Assembly (NCBI RefSeq): GCF_005239225.2
Contig: NC_133287.1
Coordinates: 12,319,493 to 12,383,492 of the forward strand
Reading direction: 5' to 3'
Source of the DNA: Populus alba
Taxonomy: Eukaryota; Streptophyta; Magnoliopsida; Malpighiales; Salicaceae
DNA length: 64,000 nucleotides
The notes below the pieces were generated by a model that did no database searches, was not told the origin of the DNA, and worked only from the letters and a program-made list of their open reading frames with translations. Positions within the stretch are counted from its first letter, which is position 1; each line of letters starts with the position of its first letter. This document shows, one piece after another, positions 9,560 to 22,700 of the stretch. The position numbers were made by a program, and so were the translations under genes.

Positions 9560-12500
9560 AAAATTTTAAATGAGTGCAAAAATTATAGTTATTAGTTTTA
9601 ACTAACAATTCTTACTAATCAAATTACAGATATTTTCATATACATGTATATATAATATAATTAAAAATTAAATTATATAAAAAATATGCAGTTCAAAAAA
9701 ACAAAAAAAAAACCAATTATCTTAACAACAATACAAATATTGAAAAAAAAATATAAAATAAGAATAATAAATTTCAGATTTATTTTATTTTGTAGGTACA
9801 TAATGAGGGTCTCCAATTACATCATTTACTTCATCAAAGTGATCTACAAGTTCATTATGCTCGAACCATGAAATGAATTTAGCAGCAGTATCCAAACGAC
9901 ATGCGCTTCTTACAGTGCATCATATACCTTTTTTAGTACACTAATGTTCCCTTTCAAGCAGCATTTTATCAGCGAGATTGTTTAAATCTAAGAATTTCAG
10001 CCTATATTCCAACGATAGTCACACTAACATCCATTCCTTAGATAGAGAACTGAGAACAATTAATATTTGATGTTCTATATAGAACTCATAAACATCACTT
10101 ATAGCCAGTCTACTCATCCAATAATACATATAATTAATGTACTTTTGAATTTTATAAACATGATTGATGGTATAATTCAATAAATGATCAATTTGTTATT
10201 GTCTATCCACTACAATAAAAAATATTTCAAAAACACATAAATATTATAATTAATATTTAATTAACACATGTATCATTTTTTGTTTTTGTTTTTTGTTAAA
10301 AGCTAAACTAGCACCATAGTTAATCAATATAATGTATTTGTAAATGTTTATATTAACAATTAACCAACATTTGATTGCCTCTTTCATTTTTTTTTTTCAA
10401 CTCAACTGGCTAAATGACAATTACACATCTTAGGTGTGTTCTCATGTTTTTTTTTTTTAATTATCAAATAGCAGTTGCACACTTGTTAAATCCCATAAGT
10501 GTATTTGAGATGTTAGAAAATTTGCTTTATTTGGCATTTGTGTATCTGCCATTTGAAGTAAATTTTCAACATATATATAATTTTCATAAGAAGCAATTTT
10601 GCAAATTATAAAGATATTAACTGATATAATTACACAATCTCTTTTAAAATATTTTTTAAATTAAATTAATTTATTTGACCCTTTAATATTAAATTTATTT
10701 TATATTAATCTTTTCAGTTGAGCCTGGAATTTAATGATTTGTAGCTCTAAGGGATTGATCTGGGTTTAAAAAGTTCAACTAGATTTGATTGGTTTTTCCC
10801 CCTTTTATACTCATTTTTTTCTAGTTTCTTCCTAAAATGTTTTTGTAGTTTTTTTTCCCACTTCCTATGGGATTCTCCATTTGTTTTTGAAAAAAACACA
10901 TGTTACCTAGAGCTTTTTTTTTTTTTTTTTTCCAGCTCTGTCCAATTTAGTTTTTTTTGTGAAGATTTTTTACTTTTAAATTAAATATAAGCAACAAATA
11001 TTTTTTTATGTTTCATTCCAATTTCTTTTAAAAACCAGGTCAGTCTCAACTCTAGGTCTCCTAGGTCGCAAATCAACTTGTTGGGTTAAGCATAGTTTTA
11101 AATAATGTATTTTGATTTTAATTTTTTTCTCTTTCTCAAGTCCTTACTCTCTTGAGTTTTATTTTTATTTTGGATTCTTTTGTGAAGTTGTGGCCTTAAG
11201 AATTTTTAATTTTGTCATTCAATTCAATATTTGATTTAATGATATTTGAGATTTTGACCCTCAATGTTTTGATTTTTAATTTTTATTCTTTGTTCTTTTA
11301 TCAAAATTTAATTTATTTTTAATTTTATCATTAGATTTATAATTTTGATTTTTTTTAATTTCAATTTACCTGGGTGTGTTGCTATGTTTTTACTTTTTTT
11401 TCCCCGGATTACATCTTTTATCATTTTGATTCATAGGAATTGACAATTATTTTTTTTTAATAACGTTGAGTCGCTAATTTTTTTAAAATATATTTTCAAC
11501 ACTTAAATATTGTTTTTTCACACTTTTAAAAAAATTAATCTAACACACCTCGAAGCGTAAGCAAGCTATTTAGTGAAAACTAAGCTTGTACTTAGGAGTG
11601 TGGTTGGCGTGGAAGTGTAAAAATGATTGTGTTGGGTTGACGTTAGATTGCTTTGATATGGAGTTGGACGGAAAGTCCAATGAGTATTGATCTTGACGTG
11701 CCTTATATCCATCTTCTTACCTTTCAAACCTTGAACATAGTATGATTGGAAGATAGTCTCGTGTAGTTTTGCTGCACTAGCAGAAGAAAGCTTCATGACA
11801 TGTTTTTCACTGTTTACTGATGAACTGAGGATGGGTTTTTTTTCCAGCATTGCCATATTATTGAAATATAATCTCACTTTCATCTCTTTTGTTTGCTTAA
11901 TTTTCTTTCTTCTAATGCAATCTCCCTTTGCTGCTTACAAAGAGGCTGGTCTTCCAATAACAAGCAGTACCTGTAATTAATAAAGTTAATCAAGAAACGT
12001 TTTGATGCCCGCAAAAAGAAAAAGAAAAAAAGAGGAGAAGATAAAGAGGAAGAAGAAGAAGATGATGATGTGAAGCTGTTCACTTAACATCATCATCACC
12101 AGGAAGAACATCGGGTTGATCATCTGAAAGAAGGAGAAGAAGAAGGAGAAGAAGGTCTTGATGCACAGACACTGTAATTAGATACACTGTTTGTGCGATT
12201 TCAATATGCAGAGAGGACTAGTAGGACTCTGCTTTGTTTGGAACAGCCGCAGACGTTGTCACTTAAAAACCAATCCTCCATCTTCGCCTTCACCTTCACA
12301 AAAGACAAACATCTATCTTTAAGTCAATCTCTGAACACAGCAATGCCCCCATCAAATCAAAGAAAAACAGGTGTAAGAATCCCTCCTGTGGACTGGACAG
12401 TGTCGTGCCCTCTCCTATTTCCTCTGGACCCACATGACTACTGTCCTTTTCTCCCAAATAACCCACCAATCTCCTACTAACACATGAACCATTCTAAGCA

Positions 12501-12600
12501 GCCAGCCTCAAAATTCTCCCCCTCTTTACTCTCTCACGTGGCGCAATATGAGTTGTTTTCATTCAAGTAAATAACAAGCATGTTATTTTATCTTTTCAAA
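9560..12600. other. AT-rich intergenic DNA with retroelement-like and purine-rich stretches
   Basis: No gene is supported. From about 11040 to 11540 the sequence has the T-rich, degenerate look of old LTR remnants common in poplar-type genomes; this is an impression, not an alignment. A purine-rich tract with GAA/GAT triplets lies at 12015-12160. Reading frames at 11566-11883 (minus) and 12193-12480 (plus) have no recognisable domain and biased composition. Confidence 0.45.
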
Positions 12601-12677
12601 TAACATAAAACTATTTTATGGAAAGCCGTCAGGTCTCTCTTTCACTCCAATCTCTGAGTTTGCTTCGCTCTCCACGC

Positions 12678-12679
<2 letters not shown>

Positions 12680-12709
<30 letters not shown>
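12680..12709 (+). repeat. (CT)n microsatellite in the probable 5' UTR of the EDL gene
   Basis: About fifteen CT units lie some 230 bp upstream of the splice donor of the leader intron. Pyrimidine-rich CT tracts are common in plant 5' UTRs and core promoters. Length variation between alleles is expected. Confidence 0.85.
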
Positions 12710-12713
<4 letters not shown>

Positions 12714-12935
12714 GAGTGCGTTGTTTCGGACCGAAATACCCTTGTGGAGAAAGCTACTCTCGAGTTGTTTTTGTGCGCTTGTAAGTGGTCAAAGCTTGTT
12801 GCTTTTTTCGTTAAAGTATATTCTTTTTTTATTTCTAGTGTTTCACAACAACCTAATCCTTGCTTCGGTTATTTGTGTGGATTTGTGTTTCTAGGGTTTT
12901 TAAGGCTATGAGAAGAGGATACTTCTTTTTCTGAG

Positions 12936-14308
12936 GTAAGGAATTTTGGATTTTGGTTTGATTTTAATTACGATCCTATCCACTTCTAGCTTCTTTGCTC
13001 TTCTTAGTTGATTTTGATGTGGGCTAGGGTTTTCTTAATTCTTCAACTTCGAGTTCTGTTCTTTCATGATGAAGTAAATATGTGAAGTGGGTTTCGTTTA
13101 GATTAAAGTGATCGTGTGTATTTTTTTTCGATTAAAATGGCTTGGAGTTTGATAAAGGGTTGTTGTGGATCTAAGCTTTGGAGGGTGACTGACATCGATA
13201 GAGAAATGAAGAGAAAACAGTTGTCTTAGTTTGGTATGGATGCTTGAGATGATGGAACCTAGACAAGTTTTAATAATGGTCAGGATTAGGTGTTAAGCTA
13301 TACTGTGGCTAGTTTCCTATTAGTGTTGTTAATGTTTAAAGCATGTGTATTCTCGAACTGAAGCACCAGATTTCTCCTTTGTTATGCAATATGTAGCTGG
13401 TATTCATATTCAATACTTACATATAGATTAAACTTGAACCTTTTTTTGATAAGCTTCTGTTTTTCAACTAAAGTTTGTTACAATTGTGTATCTTTCGTGG
13501 CCATCATGAAGATTGTGATGCTGTGTGCTTTCAAATTTACATTTTTTTTTCTTTTCCCAATTAAACTTCTGGATTAATTATTGCTGAAGATAGTAGAGAT
13601 TATGAAAGCAATGACATTTAGGCGATGTGGAGGAAGTTATGTTTATGCTTAAATCTTTGTATTAATAAAATGGAGAAATTTGCGAGATCACTTGATTCTA
13701 TTTTATATGCGCATTTGGTTGTGATAAAGATGGTATTTATTTCTGTCTTTGTACAGATGTTGATTATCATCTTACAAAAGTAGTTTGCCTAACTGATCTA
13801 TAGTTTACATGGAATGTTAATTATCACAGATTTTTGTGTATCGATCCCTATTTCCACAGACAATTTCCACAGACATGCATAATGATTGGCCTGACTTGCA
13901 CGCAGTTGATAATATTATTCATATGATGGCTTCATATTTGGTCATACATTTAATTGTTTGAGGAGTAAGTCGTTTGGTTCAGTAGGTAGATTTATTTGTT
14001 AAGATCACAGTTCATGAATTTTCTTGACTTAACATCATTGTTGTGGACACTTGTTCATGTTCTTGGCCGAGAATCTATGATTGAATGGTTAGCTTGTAGC
14101 TGTATGACTTCAAAGAGAGCCATATTCATTTCCTTGACTATATAAATGATATTTAACATGTTAGTCTTATTATTATATCATATATATAAAGAAGATCGGA
14201 ATCCTAGTCTGTTGCATTTTGTCCACTTTTCAAATTTGGTTCTCAGATGCCATAACTGTTACTGTTAATTATCGTCTTCATTTCCTTTTTTTCTTTCCTT
14301 CTTGCTAG
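12936..14308 (+). other. Probable 5'-UTR intron of the EID1-like F-box gene
   Basis: The donor CTGAG|GTAAG (12935/12936) and the acceptor TTGCTAG (ending 14308, preceded by a T/C-rich tract) bracket 1,373 bp without coding potential. The first ATG after the acceptor (14318) is the predicted start of the F-box gene, ten bases into the exon. Leader introns of this size often raise expression in plants; that role is inference here. Confidence 0.6.
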
Positions 14309-14317
14309 TTGGAGACA

Positions 14318-15067
14318 ATGATTTTAACAAAAGCAATATCGTTGTATACACTCCTCGAGTTGTCAATGCACAAAAGGGCATCTAAGTGAAGACGTGATTT
14401 TTTTTAGTATTTCAACAGCTGAACTGGAACCCTAAGTTCATTGCTACTTTGTCCTGTGTATGCAAATGGTTTGATGATCTTGCCAAGCGAGTGTTATGGA
14501 AGGAGTTTTGCCGAACAAGGGCTCCAAAGATGATGCTTGATCTGCAATCTAGTGGAAGTCACAGTGTTGATGGGAATTGGAGGGCACTTGGGAAACTGCT
14601 TATTTTACTGTTCAGGATGTACAAAGGGTGGCCTGTTCAATAACATTAACATCCCTGGTCATTTTGTTTATAGGACTCGGTTTTCTAGGACTTCTGGGAA
14701 GAGCTTTCTTTTGCCACAATGCAGGACAGATGTATTATACGTGTCTGATCCCTGTGAACATCTTGACCAGGGGGATGAAGGGGATGTGGGGTTTTTTCGA
14801 GGAATTTTCAAGTCATTTTCAATGTCGAAGGTTCGGAAAATGCTAATTAAAAGGAAGGCCCAGCTTCACCCCACAGAGGTGTGTCCTTACTGTAAGGCGA
14901 AGTTGTGGAGTATGCAGCAAGCTGAAATGATACCACAGAGTGCCAGCTGCAGACTAGGTGCCTATGATGACTGCATTGAGTATTATGTGTGCCTCAATGG
15001 ACACATGCTTGGAATATGCACTCTCCTACCTTTGTCTGATTCAGAAGAGGCCTCTGAGTTGGAATGA
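14318..15067 (+). CDS. EID1-like F-box protein (EDL3 type), coding exon with three 1-bp frame breaks
   Basis: The product is the plant EID1-like F-box protein, a substrate adaptor of SCF ubiquitin ligases in light and ABA signalling (known for Arabidopsis EID1 and EDL3). From ATG 14318 the translation needs three single-base corrections. These are an extra base near 14333 and an extra T in each of the runs 14398-14405 and 14603-14606. Between the breaks the recognisable pieces are CQCTKGHLSED, the F-box (LNWNPKFIATLSCVCKWFDD), KRVLWKEFCRTRAPKMM, GHFVYRTRFSRTSGKSFL and the Cys-rich EVCPYCKAKLW. The C-terminus is acidic (SDSEEASELE), stop 15065-15067. Expected length is about 250 residues, matching the exon. 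All later codons are open, so assembly error is as likely as gene death. Confidence 0.82.
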
Positions 15068-16300
15068 ATGCAGGTATCCTCCTCAACTGAGGAATTTAGT
15101 TTTTTTTAGATAAAATTTAGGGGAGGTTTTGACTGTGGTCAAAGAGACATCTATTTGTCACAAGCAATAAGGTAATAATTTGTTCGACAGGATACAGTCT
15201 CTTTGTGGCCGTGGAGGCTAGGAAGATGTATGTGTTCCCCTTTATGAAATTAGATCTACGTGCAGATCATTTTGTTCAATAACTAACAGTAAGGAACTGA
15301 ACCACAGCTTTGCTAACAAAGCATGCCTTCATGAATTTTGGTATTCCTACTCACTTGGACCTCATGATAATAAAGTCATTTTCTTGTACATCATCTGTGG
15401 TGGAGAAATTCATTTGCGTTATGGAATGTTGTTAGTAGACTGATCTGTGTATGGTCTAGGACATGCCGTAGAGCTACCTGTTCATTCTACACTCTGCCTG
15501 TTACTGACATGTAAGGTATTTCATGTGCTTTTCCTTACCAGCAAAAATCTATAGCTAACAGAATCTTCTTTTTTTCTCAACAGTTGTCTAGGCCTGGGTT
15601 TGTTTCTTGTTGTGGACAGTGCAAATTTGGATGGAAAGTGATAGGCTTCCTGATAGCTTTATCACCCTGGAGCCGAAACTAATCATCACAATTTAAACTT
15701 CGATTCTGCTTCCTGGTCCTGCTTAGGCCAATTGTTTCATAGAGAAGGGTTGGAGTCTGTTGCTGACCGTGGTTTAATCATCTGTTACTTATTGTGAGCG
15801 TGTAATGCTGTAGTGTACATTTTATGTATTGCCCATATTTGTATTTGGATGGCAGATTGGTAACTGCAGTAATTCACAGCCCCATGTTGTCAATGATCAG
15901 TTGTTTTGCCTGTTAGATTTTCTATGAAAATCTTGATATGATTCAGAAGGTTAATCACCTGTACATGTTTTGCATGAGCGATGTGGTCTTTATCAGCTAG
16001 GGAGAGATGACAGTCTATTTTTATTCTTGTTTCTCACTGTGGCGCTAGAAATGCATGATAGGAAGTCAGTTTATCATCCCACTTTAGGGCTGCCTTGCCC
16101 ACCTCAGGTTGATTTTATGAGTTGCCATATGAAATGTTATTTGCTGTGTCATTACAATTTTTAATAAACAGACGAAGAAGCAGTGTGGTGTTCATATTGA
16201 AAACAGAAGACCCCAGCTTGGCTTATGAAGAAATTCGTCTTTTTCCCCGTGTCCTAGTCTTGAGATTTATTTTCCTTGTTCTGGACAAACTGGAATGCAA
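15068..16300 (+). other. 3' UTR and downstream flank of the EDL gene
   Basis: No further coding sequence is supported. The first several hundred bases have the moderate GC content and lack of repeats of a plant 3' UTR, with no single clear polyadenylation site. An AATAAA occurs near 16163. The short frames at 15970-16310 are not recognisable. Confidence 0.4.
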
Positions 16301-17370
16301 GGCCTTTTAATTGATTAGATATGATTGATGCACCCGATTTCTTTAATTAGGATGATGGTTGTGCAATAAAATTGCGCGTAGAAAGTTGGTTCTTGTTGAG
16401 CATAATTTGGATAATGCAGGGAGGAACGAAAATGGTCTGTAGAAAGAGGCCAGCGGTTTGACTCTGATACCATGGCTGTAAGCCTCTGACAGGAAAATTC
16501 ACCTACAAGAGCTCTCTCTTTCAGCCTCAGAATCGGAGGAAGAAAGAATACAATGGTATGAAACGGAGCCCTCAAGCTGAAGATATGCTCTCATGTGAAT
16601 AACAGGACAAGCTAGCCTTGATGCATTATAAGTTGTTGAGTCGGGGAATTGATCTTTCGACTTCAATAGGTTCCGGCTTGGCGTGAGCTTCGGAAGAGGA
16701 GTTCACTGCTAAAGAAGCGCAAATTAGGCTCGCCTGATGTTGTCCTTTTTCACACACCTTCAGGGCCGGTTTTCCCTATCTATCGACCAGCATTCAAACA
16801 AATGAATGACCTGCTGAGAGCAAGGAATTGGTTTCTCTTTCAAGGGTACTATCAAGTCTTGCTTTCAAGCTGTATTCTTTGAATTATCAACTTATACTTT
16901 CCTCCTTGAGTTTATACACTCTCGGGGGGAGCAGTGGTCATCAGGTAATCTCTGGCCTGAGAAAACTAGGTTCCCATTGGACCGTCAGAATATCTCAGGA
17001 TCTGATTTAGATCAATTTGAGCGGGGTCCCTCAAAAAGCATGGGATTATTCTCACAAACCCTTTCTCCTGTTCCTCAAACGAATTAGTGTTGATTAGCTG
17101 TTCGAACCATATACTAGTGTTGCTGGAATGAAACGCAGCCTCGGAACAGAATTATGCTGCTTGCTGGGCCCTGATGGTGGAACTGACATTTTTTAGGGGA
17201 AGAAAGCGGCCGGGGGAGAGTGGGCATTCCCTGCTAGTGGCTCAGCTGTTTGGACAAAAACGCGGCTGCATCGAATGCAATGGTTCTTGTAAAATAATGA
17301 ATATCACATATTGATCAACTAAAGAGATTCAACAACTAAAAAAAATTTGATTTTTTATGATCTTTCCTTT
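16301..17370. other. Higher-GC noncoding block with one possible primer-binding site (minus)
   Basis: Base composition is more GC-rich than the surroundings, and the sequence reads like shuffled gene or organelle DNA. At 16461-16472 the minus strand reads TGGTATCAGAGT, matching an initiator-tRNA-Met primer-binding site. On that strand it is preceded by CTTACAGCCA, which could be an LTR end. No matching second LTR or pol was found, so this would be a small retroelement fragment. I could not assign 16560-17330. Confidence 0.35.
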
Positions 17371-17371
17371 C

Positions 17372-17490
17372 TTCAAATGAAATGAACAGAGATAGCATTA
17401 GACCGATTTTCTAAATGTCTTTTTGGATATTCCTCAATATCCCGGCTATTCATGGAAGGTGCGAAGAAGATGAATGGGGTAGTATAAGTG
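17372..17490 (+). pseudogene. Plastid ycf2-like fragment in the nuclear genome (NUPT candidate)
   Basis: The frame starting at 17393 reads [20 protein letters not shown] and then MEGAKKMNG. It closely resembles the conserved stretch of chloroplast Ycf2 around [14 protein letters not shown] followed by RLF and a charged segment. It is short, has a small indel just upstream and a stop downstream, so it is non-functional. It could have come directly from plastid DNA or through mitochondrial DNA. Identification is from memory of Ycf2. Confidence 0.5.
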
Positions 17491-19367
17491 ATTAAGAGGT
17501 GTGGTAACTTATATCACGGGAGGAAATTTTGGACATAGTTGTATTACTATTAATGAATGGCTCCATGATTTTTTATGGGCAAAGACATCCTAAATAATTC
17601 GTTCTTGTGCTTTTTCATTATTTGCATTTGGCTTTTTTTTTCTTTTTTTTTTTCTTACGCACTCATTTTGTCTGGACTTTTAGTTTAAGGTTTCTATTCA
17701 GCAGTCGAATTACTGGCAAGAACTTATTGAATCAATCGTTTGGGCTCAAATCAGTTTTTCAGGAAATGAAGCAACAGAGGCCCTTGTTTACGAAGTGCAT
17801 TTTTCGATCCTAGATGAGCAACCATGATAAGAAAGCATTAAATTGATTGATTTTAACACACAACGCAAAACAAGTATTAAAATAAGCTAATAAGCTGCAC
17901 GTTAGTGCAATAATCATCAACAAATCCAAAACAATTCGAGTTGAGTGGTGCAGGAATTTGTTACAAAATTCTACGAGAACCAAGCTTATATTATTATAAT
18001 TCAACGATTTCTGAGGTTTACAAGCTATACCAACTTTACTTGTAGGAAACTGTCATGACTGATAAAAAAAAAGTCTTGTCAGAATAAAGCTTATATAATC
18101 TGTAACTACTGGACTTCTTGACACAATCTGATTACTGAGAGCAGTTGCAAGCACCACGGGTTGCTTGAATTGTTGGATTATTCTGATTTTGAGATATATT
18201 GTACAATTTTATGATATATATTCTGATCATTGGGTTCAGAAAACTAATTAGAGGTTGATAACTTATTTTTTTTTGAATATATTGCTAGTTTTGGTAAAAT
18301 TTATTAAGCTTGATTAAATACATGTTTTGATGAAATTAGATTTGTGTGGGTATAGGGTTTATGGAAGATGTGATGGTAAAATAACCATAGATTCTTGGGA
18401 TTCTCTTCTATGCTTTTCTCTATTGCTTCTTCATCAATCTTGCTTTTTCTTTTTTTTCTTTTTTATGCTAGGGACAAATGGATATGTCATCTTACAAATT
18501 TTGATAATTTTGCGAGCTTCAAATCTCCATAAGAGACAATGATTTTCTAGCAGAGAATGATTTTTTAGCTTATAAGTTTTTGAATTCTATTTTATTGGAT
18601 TGAAGGCGAATGTCCATGTTGTATATCATTAGCTTATGATATTCACACACACACACAATATTGTTCATTTTGGACTTTGCTCATATTATGACCGATTAAG
18701 CTACAGTGACTGTTTACCAAAAACATATGTTCTTACAAGTTCATAAAATTATGTATGGAGGCTGACACTTTGCCCAATGTTGTTAAGGAAGTCGATGACC
18801 TGATGATAAAGGAGCCAAGCCCATGGAGATAGATCCAAACCATTGGTTTGGATTGCAACTACTAGAAATAAACCTTGTTGTAGATAAATCTTTAAGGATA
18901 AATAGTTTTATTAATTTATCCTTGTATTATTGAATAAGTTCTTGGTATATTTTTAATTATGTCTATATTGTTGCATTGGATTCGATTTTATCAATATATT
19001 CTCTATTCAGATTTTTTTTAATGTCCAAGTTATCTTTGAGATGTATAAGAATATATCAAAAACTCAAAATTTCTTATTTTTTTAAGAAATAAAAAGTTTT
19101 AAAATCACTAACCACTTGTATTTTATAAAATAGAGAGTTTAATTTTCTTAATTAAAATTATATTCTGATATAACTATGTATTTCAGAATTAAAAATATAG
19201 TTATTAATATGGATAGAAAGATTTGACATAACTACATTAAACATGCCTTTTTGTGAAAGTCAAAGTTTTGATCCTAAGAATGATCACAAATGACATGGTT
19301 TTTTGTAATTAATTTCTATAAAGCTTAATAATTAATTATCAAGTTTGACCAATGCCCATTTATATAG
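17491..19367. other. AT-rich intergenic DNA
   Basis: No gene or element is supported. A short (CA)n run lies at about 18643-18657. It ends at the target-site duplication of the copia element. Confidence 0.5.
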
Positions 19368-19372
19368 AAATT

Positions 19373-19651
19373 TATTGAATATACTCAGCACACTCAAGTC
19401 TGCTAATGGATGAAATGAAGACATTGCACTGAGAAGACATTGCACTGATGAGCTGCAAACTAAAGCTGCTATAACAAGCTTAGCAGACGGTTAGAGTAGG
19501 CACAGCAGGTGGTTAGATTCTGTTGTAAAGTCTGGTATTAATCTGTTATTTATAACTGATTCTGTTACTATACTACATGTAGGCTATAAATATTGTATCA
19601 GTGAAATCAATACAGAATGAGAAAATCAGTTAAACATTTTCATTTCCAATA
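19373..19651 (+). repeat. 5' LTR of the copia element
   Basis: The 279-bp terminal repeat starts after TSD AAATT and ends directly at the primer-binding site. A TATAAATAT motif at about 19584 is the probable promoter TATA, with the transcript start expected just downstream. Confidence 0.95.
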
Positions 19652-19663
19652 TGGTATCAGAGC
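19652..19663 (+). promoter_or_regulatory. Primer-binding site (initiator tRNA-Met)
   Basis: TGGTATCAGAGC, complementary to the 3' end of plant initiator tRNA-Met, lies immediately after the 5' LTR. It primes minus-strand DNA synthesis. Confidence 0.95.
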
Positions 19664-19730
19664 ATTCTCTCTGAATTTTTTCCGCATCCTTCTTTTTTCT
19701 TCATTCTCTCTTCTGTCTTCATTCTCAACA

Positions 19731-22700
19731 ATGACTGACGCTACTTCAGAAATGGATTCTTCCAATCCTTTCTTTCTACATCATGGCGACAGTCCTGGAG
19801 CCATGATTGTTTCGAAGCAACTCAATGGTGAGAATTATAATTCATGGAAGAGGGCGATGATGATGGCTTTATCAGCCAAGAACAAACTCAATTTTGTTAA
19901 TGGCACCTTGCCTAGGCCATGCAATCTGTCAGATTCTCAAGGTTTGGCATGGACTCGCTGCAACAATATGGTTCTCTCGTGGTTATTGAATTCTGTTTCA
20001 ACAGAGATTGCCAACAGCATCATCTATATTGATGATGCATCTGAAATTTGGAATGATCTTCAAGATAGATTCTCTCAACACAATGGACCACGTATCTTTC
20101 AGCTACAGAAGTCCATTTCATCTCTGTCACAGGAGAATAACTCTGTCAGTGCTTATTTCACAACTATGAAAGGCCTATGGGATGAGTTAGGCAATCATCA
20201 ACCCATTCCTACGTGCACATGTGGAGCATTGAAGACTATTCTATCTTATCATCATCAACAACATGTTTATCAGTTTCTCATGGGCTTGAATGAGAGTTAT
20301 TCCCACATTCGAGGACAAATTTTGTTAATTGATCCATTACCATCCATTAACAAAGTTTTCTCCCTTATAATTCAGGAAGAGAGGCAGCGTATGATTTCTT
20401 CTTCAAGTGTTTCTTTCAATCAGAACACCACTGCATTACTTGCCAGGACAGTAGCTCCATCTCCAACCTATTTTTCTAGACACAAATCCTCTTATCCTTG
20501 CAAAGAGCGTTCAATATGCTCTCATTGTGGTATTCATGGCCACACTGTGGAAAAATGCTACAAAATCCATGGATTCCCACCTGGTTACAAGTTTACCAAA
20601 GGGAAGAATGCAGTTCACAGTGTAAATCAGGTCTCTGACAGCACTGTTCCTCAGCTACCTATCACTTATGCACAGTGTCAGCAACTCATGGAGATGTTTA
20701 ACCCCTCAATCTCAGAACTTGAATCCTCTGTGAATCAAGTCTCTTCATCTGTCCATAAAGAATCTGAAATTCTTACTTCAGGTGGCACTCCCATCAAACT
20801 AAATCGAGCAGGTACTCTTTCCAATATATCTGCTTTCAATCCAAAACATTCTGTTTTTTCATCTACCTTATCTCTTACTCATCCAACTGCTCTCACAAAT
20901 TCTGTCAAAGCCCCTTGGATAATTGACACTGGAGCTACAGATCATATGATTTGTTCTACCTCATTATTTACACACATTACTTTCTGTCGTTTCCAAAACA
21001 GTAAGGTTACCTAATGGACAACATGCTTCAGTTACTCACATTGGTACCATTAAGATTACAGAATCTCTTATTTTAACCAATGTGCTTTGTATCCCTTCCT
21101 TTTCTTTCAACTTAATCTCTGTCAGTAAGCTCATTCAAACCTTACACTGTTGTGTCATCTTCTTATCCAAATTCTGTTTTGTTCAGACTCTTGCAAACTG
21201 GAGAACGATTGGTGTGGGTAAAGAAGATGGAGGTTTATACCATTTGCTGCAAAATCTGGTTTCTGCTTTATCTAGGAATTCTGCATTTTCCACTCCTGTA
21301 AAAACCATGTCCCAGCCTACAATAATGAATCTAGCTTCTGCTAGTTTCTTTGTTCATTCTGTAAACAATAGTCTATGGCATTATAGATTAGGTCACCCCT
21401 CAGATTATCCCTTGAAATTGCTTTCTCATGTAATTCCTCAAGTTTTACATGAATCTAATAAGACTTGCAGCATATGTCCTCTGGCTAAACAACACCGGTT
21501 ACCTTTCCCACACAGCATCACAGCTTCTGCACAACCCTTTGATCTTATTCATTGTGATCTTTGGGGTCCTTTTTCCACTAAATCTATTAGTGGCTCTTCT
21601 TATTTCCTGACCATTGTAGATGATAATACTAGATTCACATGGATTCATCTTTTGGACAATAAATCTCAGACTAGAACTCATATTCAATCCTTTTTCACTA
21701 TGGTTGAGACATAGTTTAATGCAAAAATCAAGTCTCTTCGATCAGATAATGGAATTGAATTCCACATGCCTTAATTTTATGCCTCAAAAGGTGTAGTTCA
21801 TCAGCTGAGTTGTGTTGAAACTCCACAACAAAACTCAGTTGTTGAACGAAAACACCAGCACATTTTAAATGTTGCCCGATCCCTTCGTTTTCAGTCTCAT
21901 CTACCTTTATCATTTTGGGGTGATTGTGTTCTCACTGCCGTGCATTTAATCAATAGGATTCCTACTCATGTCTTACATAACAAATCTCCTTATGAAATGT
22001 AGTTCCAATCTCGTCCATCTTATTCCCATTTAAAAGTCTTTGGTTGCCTCTGCTATGCAACTACTCTCCTTAGACATCGCCAGAAATTTGACTCTAGAGC
22101 CAAACCTTGTATATTCCTTGGCTATCCATATAACATCAAGGGCTATAAACTTTATGATTTACATCTCAACACTGTCTTTGTCTCCCGGAATGTTATATTC
22201 CATGAAGCTGTATTTCCTTTTTCTCTCAAACATCATATCTCCTCTACTGATTATGTCCTTCCTTTACCTCTTACACTACATGAATCAGTAGCCCCATCCC
22301 TTGATCACATGGATTCAGCTTCTTTTCCTTTTCACACTAATACTCGCTCACCCTCTAATCCCAGTCCATCTCCTCCTTCTTTGAATTCTGACTCAGCACC
22401 TCTTATAGCATCTCCTTCTGAGATTATTTCTCAGCCATGCAGGAAGTCTTCTCGGATAAAACACAAACCTGGATATTTGCATGACTATCATTGTCATATT
22501 GCAACCTCCTCTTCAGAGCCTGCACCTTCTTCTTCAGTTTCAGGTATTCCTTATACACTTTCCTCTGTCATTTCTTATGATCATCTATCTCCTAATCAGA
22601 AATGCTTTAGTCTTTCTGTATCTACCCTTGTTGAGCCTACTTCGTATACTCAAGCTATGCATTCTAAGGAATGGTGTGAGGCTATGGACAATGAGATTAA

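Noticed and set aside
9001..9608. Long reading frames across the N runs (also at 59363-60140)
   Set aside because: They consist of N translated as X and carry no information.
12193..12911. Reading frames at 12193-12480 and 12618-12911 as proteins upstream of the EDL gene
   Set aside because: Low-complexity composition from the CT tract and leader; no domain; better explained as promoter and 5' UTR.
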